A DNA stretch of 22,628 nucleotides from CAZQLE01 sp964593905 (GTDB lineage Bacteria > Chloroflexota > Anaerolineae > Anaerolineales > Anaerolineaceae), in contig CAZQLE010000045.1 of NCBI GenBank assembly GCA_964593905.1, positions 1 to 22,628 on the forward strand, written 5' to 3'. This document shows positions 22,075 to 22,628 of this stretch, in pieces; within the stretch, counting starts at the first letter, position 1, and the number at the start of each line of letters is the position of its first letter. The translations under genes and the position numbers were made by a program. Under the pieces are notes generated by a model. The model was not told the DNA's origin. It saw nothing but the letters and a program-made list of their open reading frames with translations, and ran no database searches.

Positions 22075-22628
22075 TCACGCTGCCGGGTGGGTTAAAACGG
22101 CGGGCGTGGAAGGTTTTTCGGGTTTGATGTTTTTGAGCAGAACCACGGTCAATACCAGGTTGATCAATGTGATGATGGGAAAAATCGCCAGTTCCACCGC
22201 ACTGGCAGGAACACCGGCCCGGGACATATTGATGACCATGACGCTGATTGCCACACCCAGGGTTGCGAACTTAAGTGTTGCGACTGAAGTTAGCAAATAG
22301 CCGTAAGCATTTTTGCGCAGCAGAAGGACCGCAGATACAATGCTCATTGGGACCACCAACCCCAGATCCATTGCCTGGATAAACATGCTGGTGACATTCT
22401 CCAGCGCGGGAATACGGTCTGGTGAGATGGTGGGAATGATGCGCGACAGCCAGGCCAACAGCAGAAAAGCGCTGATGAAAAAGAATAACCCGGCAAACAC
22501 CCGGCGGGGCAAACCTTCGGAAAAGTGGGCGGGCAGGTTTTTGATATCAAAAGACATCATGCTCAGAATGAATGCAAACAAACTCAGGCTGAACAGGGCT
22601 GTGTAAACCAGGAAGAGCGGATTGTAGG
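22075..22628 (-). CDS. Integral membrane protein of unknown function, partial at window end
   Basis: The reading frame stays open to the right window edge, so the N-terminal part is missing; the last 184 residues are visible. Four to five hydrophobic segments are seen, with a short polar loop (FDIKNLPAHFSEGLPRR) and a hydrophilic C-terminal tail ending in an alanine-rich stretch. I recognise no family motif, although the layout resembles conserved small membrane proteins of unknown function found in various bacteria. The methionines just inside the window are internal to a hydrophobic helix that continues upstream, so none is likely to be the true start. It is convergent with the MTA/ECF operon and separated from it by the terminator at 22001-22052. 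Confidence 0.65.
   Translation of the reverse strand, partial: YNPLFLVYTALFSLSLFAFILSMMSFDIKNLPAHFSEGLPRRVFAGLFFFISAFLLLAWLSRIIPTISPDRIPALENVTSMFIQAMDLGLVVPMSIVSAVLLLRKNAYGYLLTSVATLKFATLGVAISVMVINMSRAGVPASAVELAIFPIITLINLVLTVVLLKNIKPEKPSTPAVLTHPAA

Noticed and set aside
1..22628. CRISPR array, IS element, tRNA or rRNA
   Set aside because: No regularly spaced repeats, transposase-like proteins, terminal inverted repeats or RNA-gene sequences were recognised.

Overview
The window reads like a chromosomal segment of an anaerobic, probably Chloroflexota (Anaerolineae-type) bacterium. That placement is an inference from overall protein flavour and gene content, because no rRNA or other phylogenetic marker is present. 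I see no IS element, phage, CRISPR array, rRNA or tRNA. There are about 20 genes in three blocks.

Region A (1-9982) is a phosphotransferase (PTS) locus. On the minus strand, transcribed from about 2700 towards the left edge, are a galactitol/fructose-type EIIA, a HisC-like PLP aminotransferase, an EIIB and a GatC-like EIIC cut by the window start. Divergent from it, on the plus strand, are a LicR/BglG-type PRD regulator carrying its own PTS-like domains, a RuBisCO-like protein (RLP), HPr, Enzyme I and a two-helix membrane protein with a degenerate NERD-like domain. A strong intrinsic terminator closes the run at 9933-9982. The locus therefore encodes a complete phosphorelay (EI, HPr, EIIA, EIIB, EIIC) plus its sensor/regulator, interleaved with two metabolic enzymes, the aminotransferase and the RLP. 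The PTS substrate is not evident from sequence.

Region B (9972-11775, minus strand) holds an MFS exporter-like protein and a 114-residue orphan protein, apparently unrelated to the flanking systems.

Region C (11926-22052, plus strand) starts with a good sigma70-like promoter and a palindromic operator. It runs through an RpiR/SIS regulator, a fused double-ATPase EcfA, EcfT, an MtnA-type sugar-1-phosphate isomerase, a 6-oxopurine/methylthioinosine-type phosphorylase, an ECF S-component, an MTA/SAH-deaminase-type amidohydrolase, a methionine-gamma-lyase-like PLP enzyme and a lipoprotein MTA/SAH-nucleosidase-like enzyme. A terminator at 22001-22052 ends it. A terminator and an overlapping SD-sequestering hairpin lie inside the operon, between the S-component and deaminase genes.

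Read together, region C encodes a plausible route for methylthioadenosine (MTA) or a related 5'-modified nucleoside: uptake (ECF), deamination to the inosine form, phosphorolysis to (methylthio)ribose-1-phosphate, and isomerisation to the ribulose-1-phosphate. The RLP of region A is a natural candidate for the next step, as in the Rhodospirillum-type MTA-isoprenoid shunt, and a methionine-gamma-lyase-type enzyme could handle the sulfur. None of the usual aerobic methionine-salvage genes (mtnK, mtnB, mtnC, mtnX, mtnD) is present. A PTS locus beside RLP and MTA-handling genes, plus an exported nucleosidase, is the most unusual feature here. Whether regions A and C form one pathway is an inference. 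The right edge (22075-22628) is a partial membrane protein on the minus strand.
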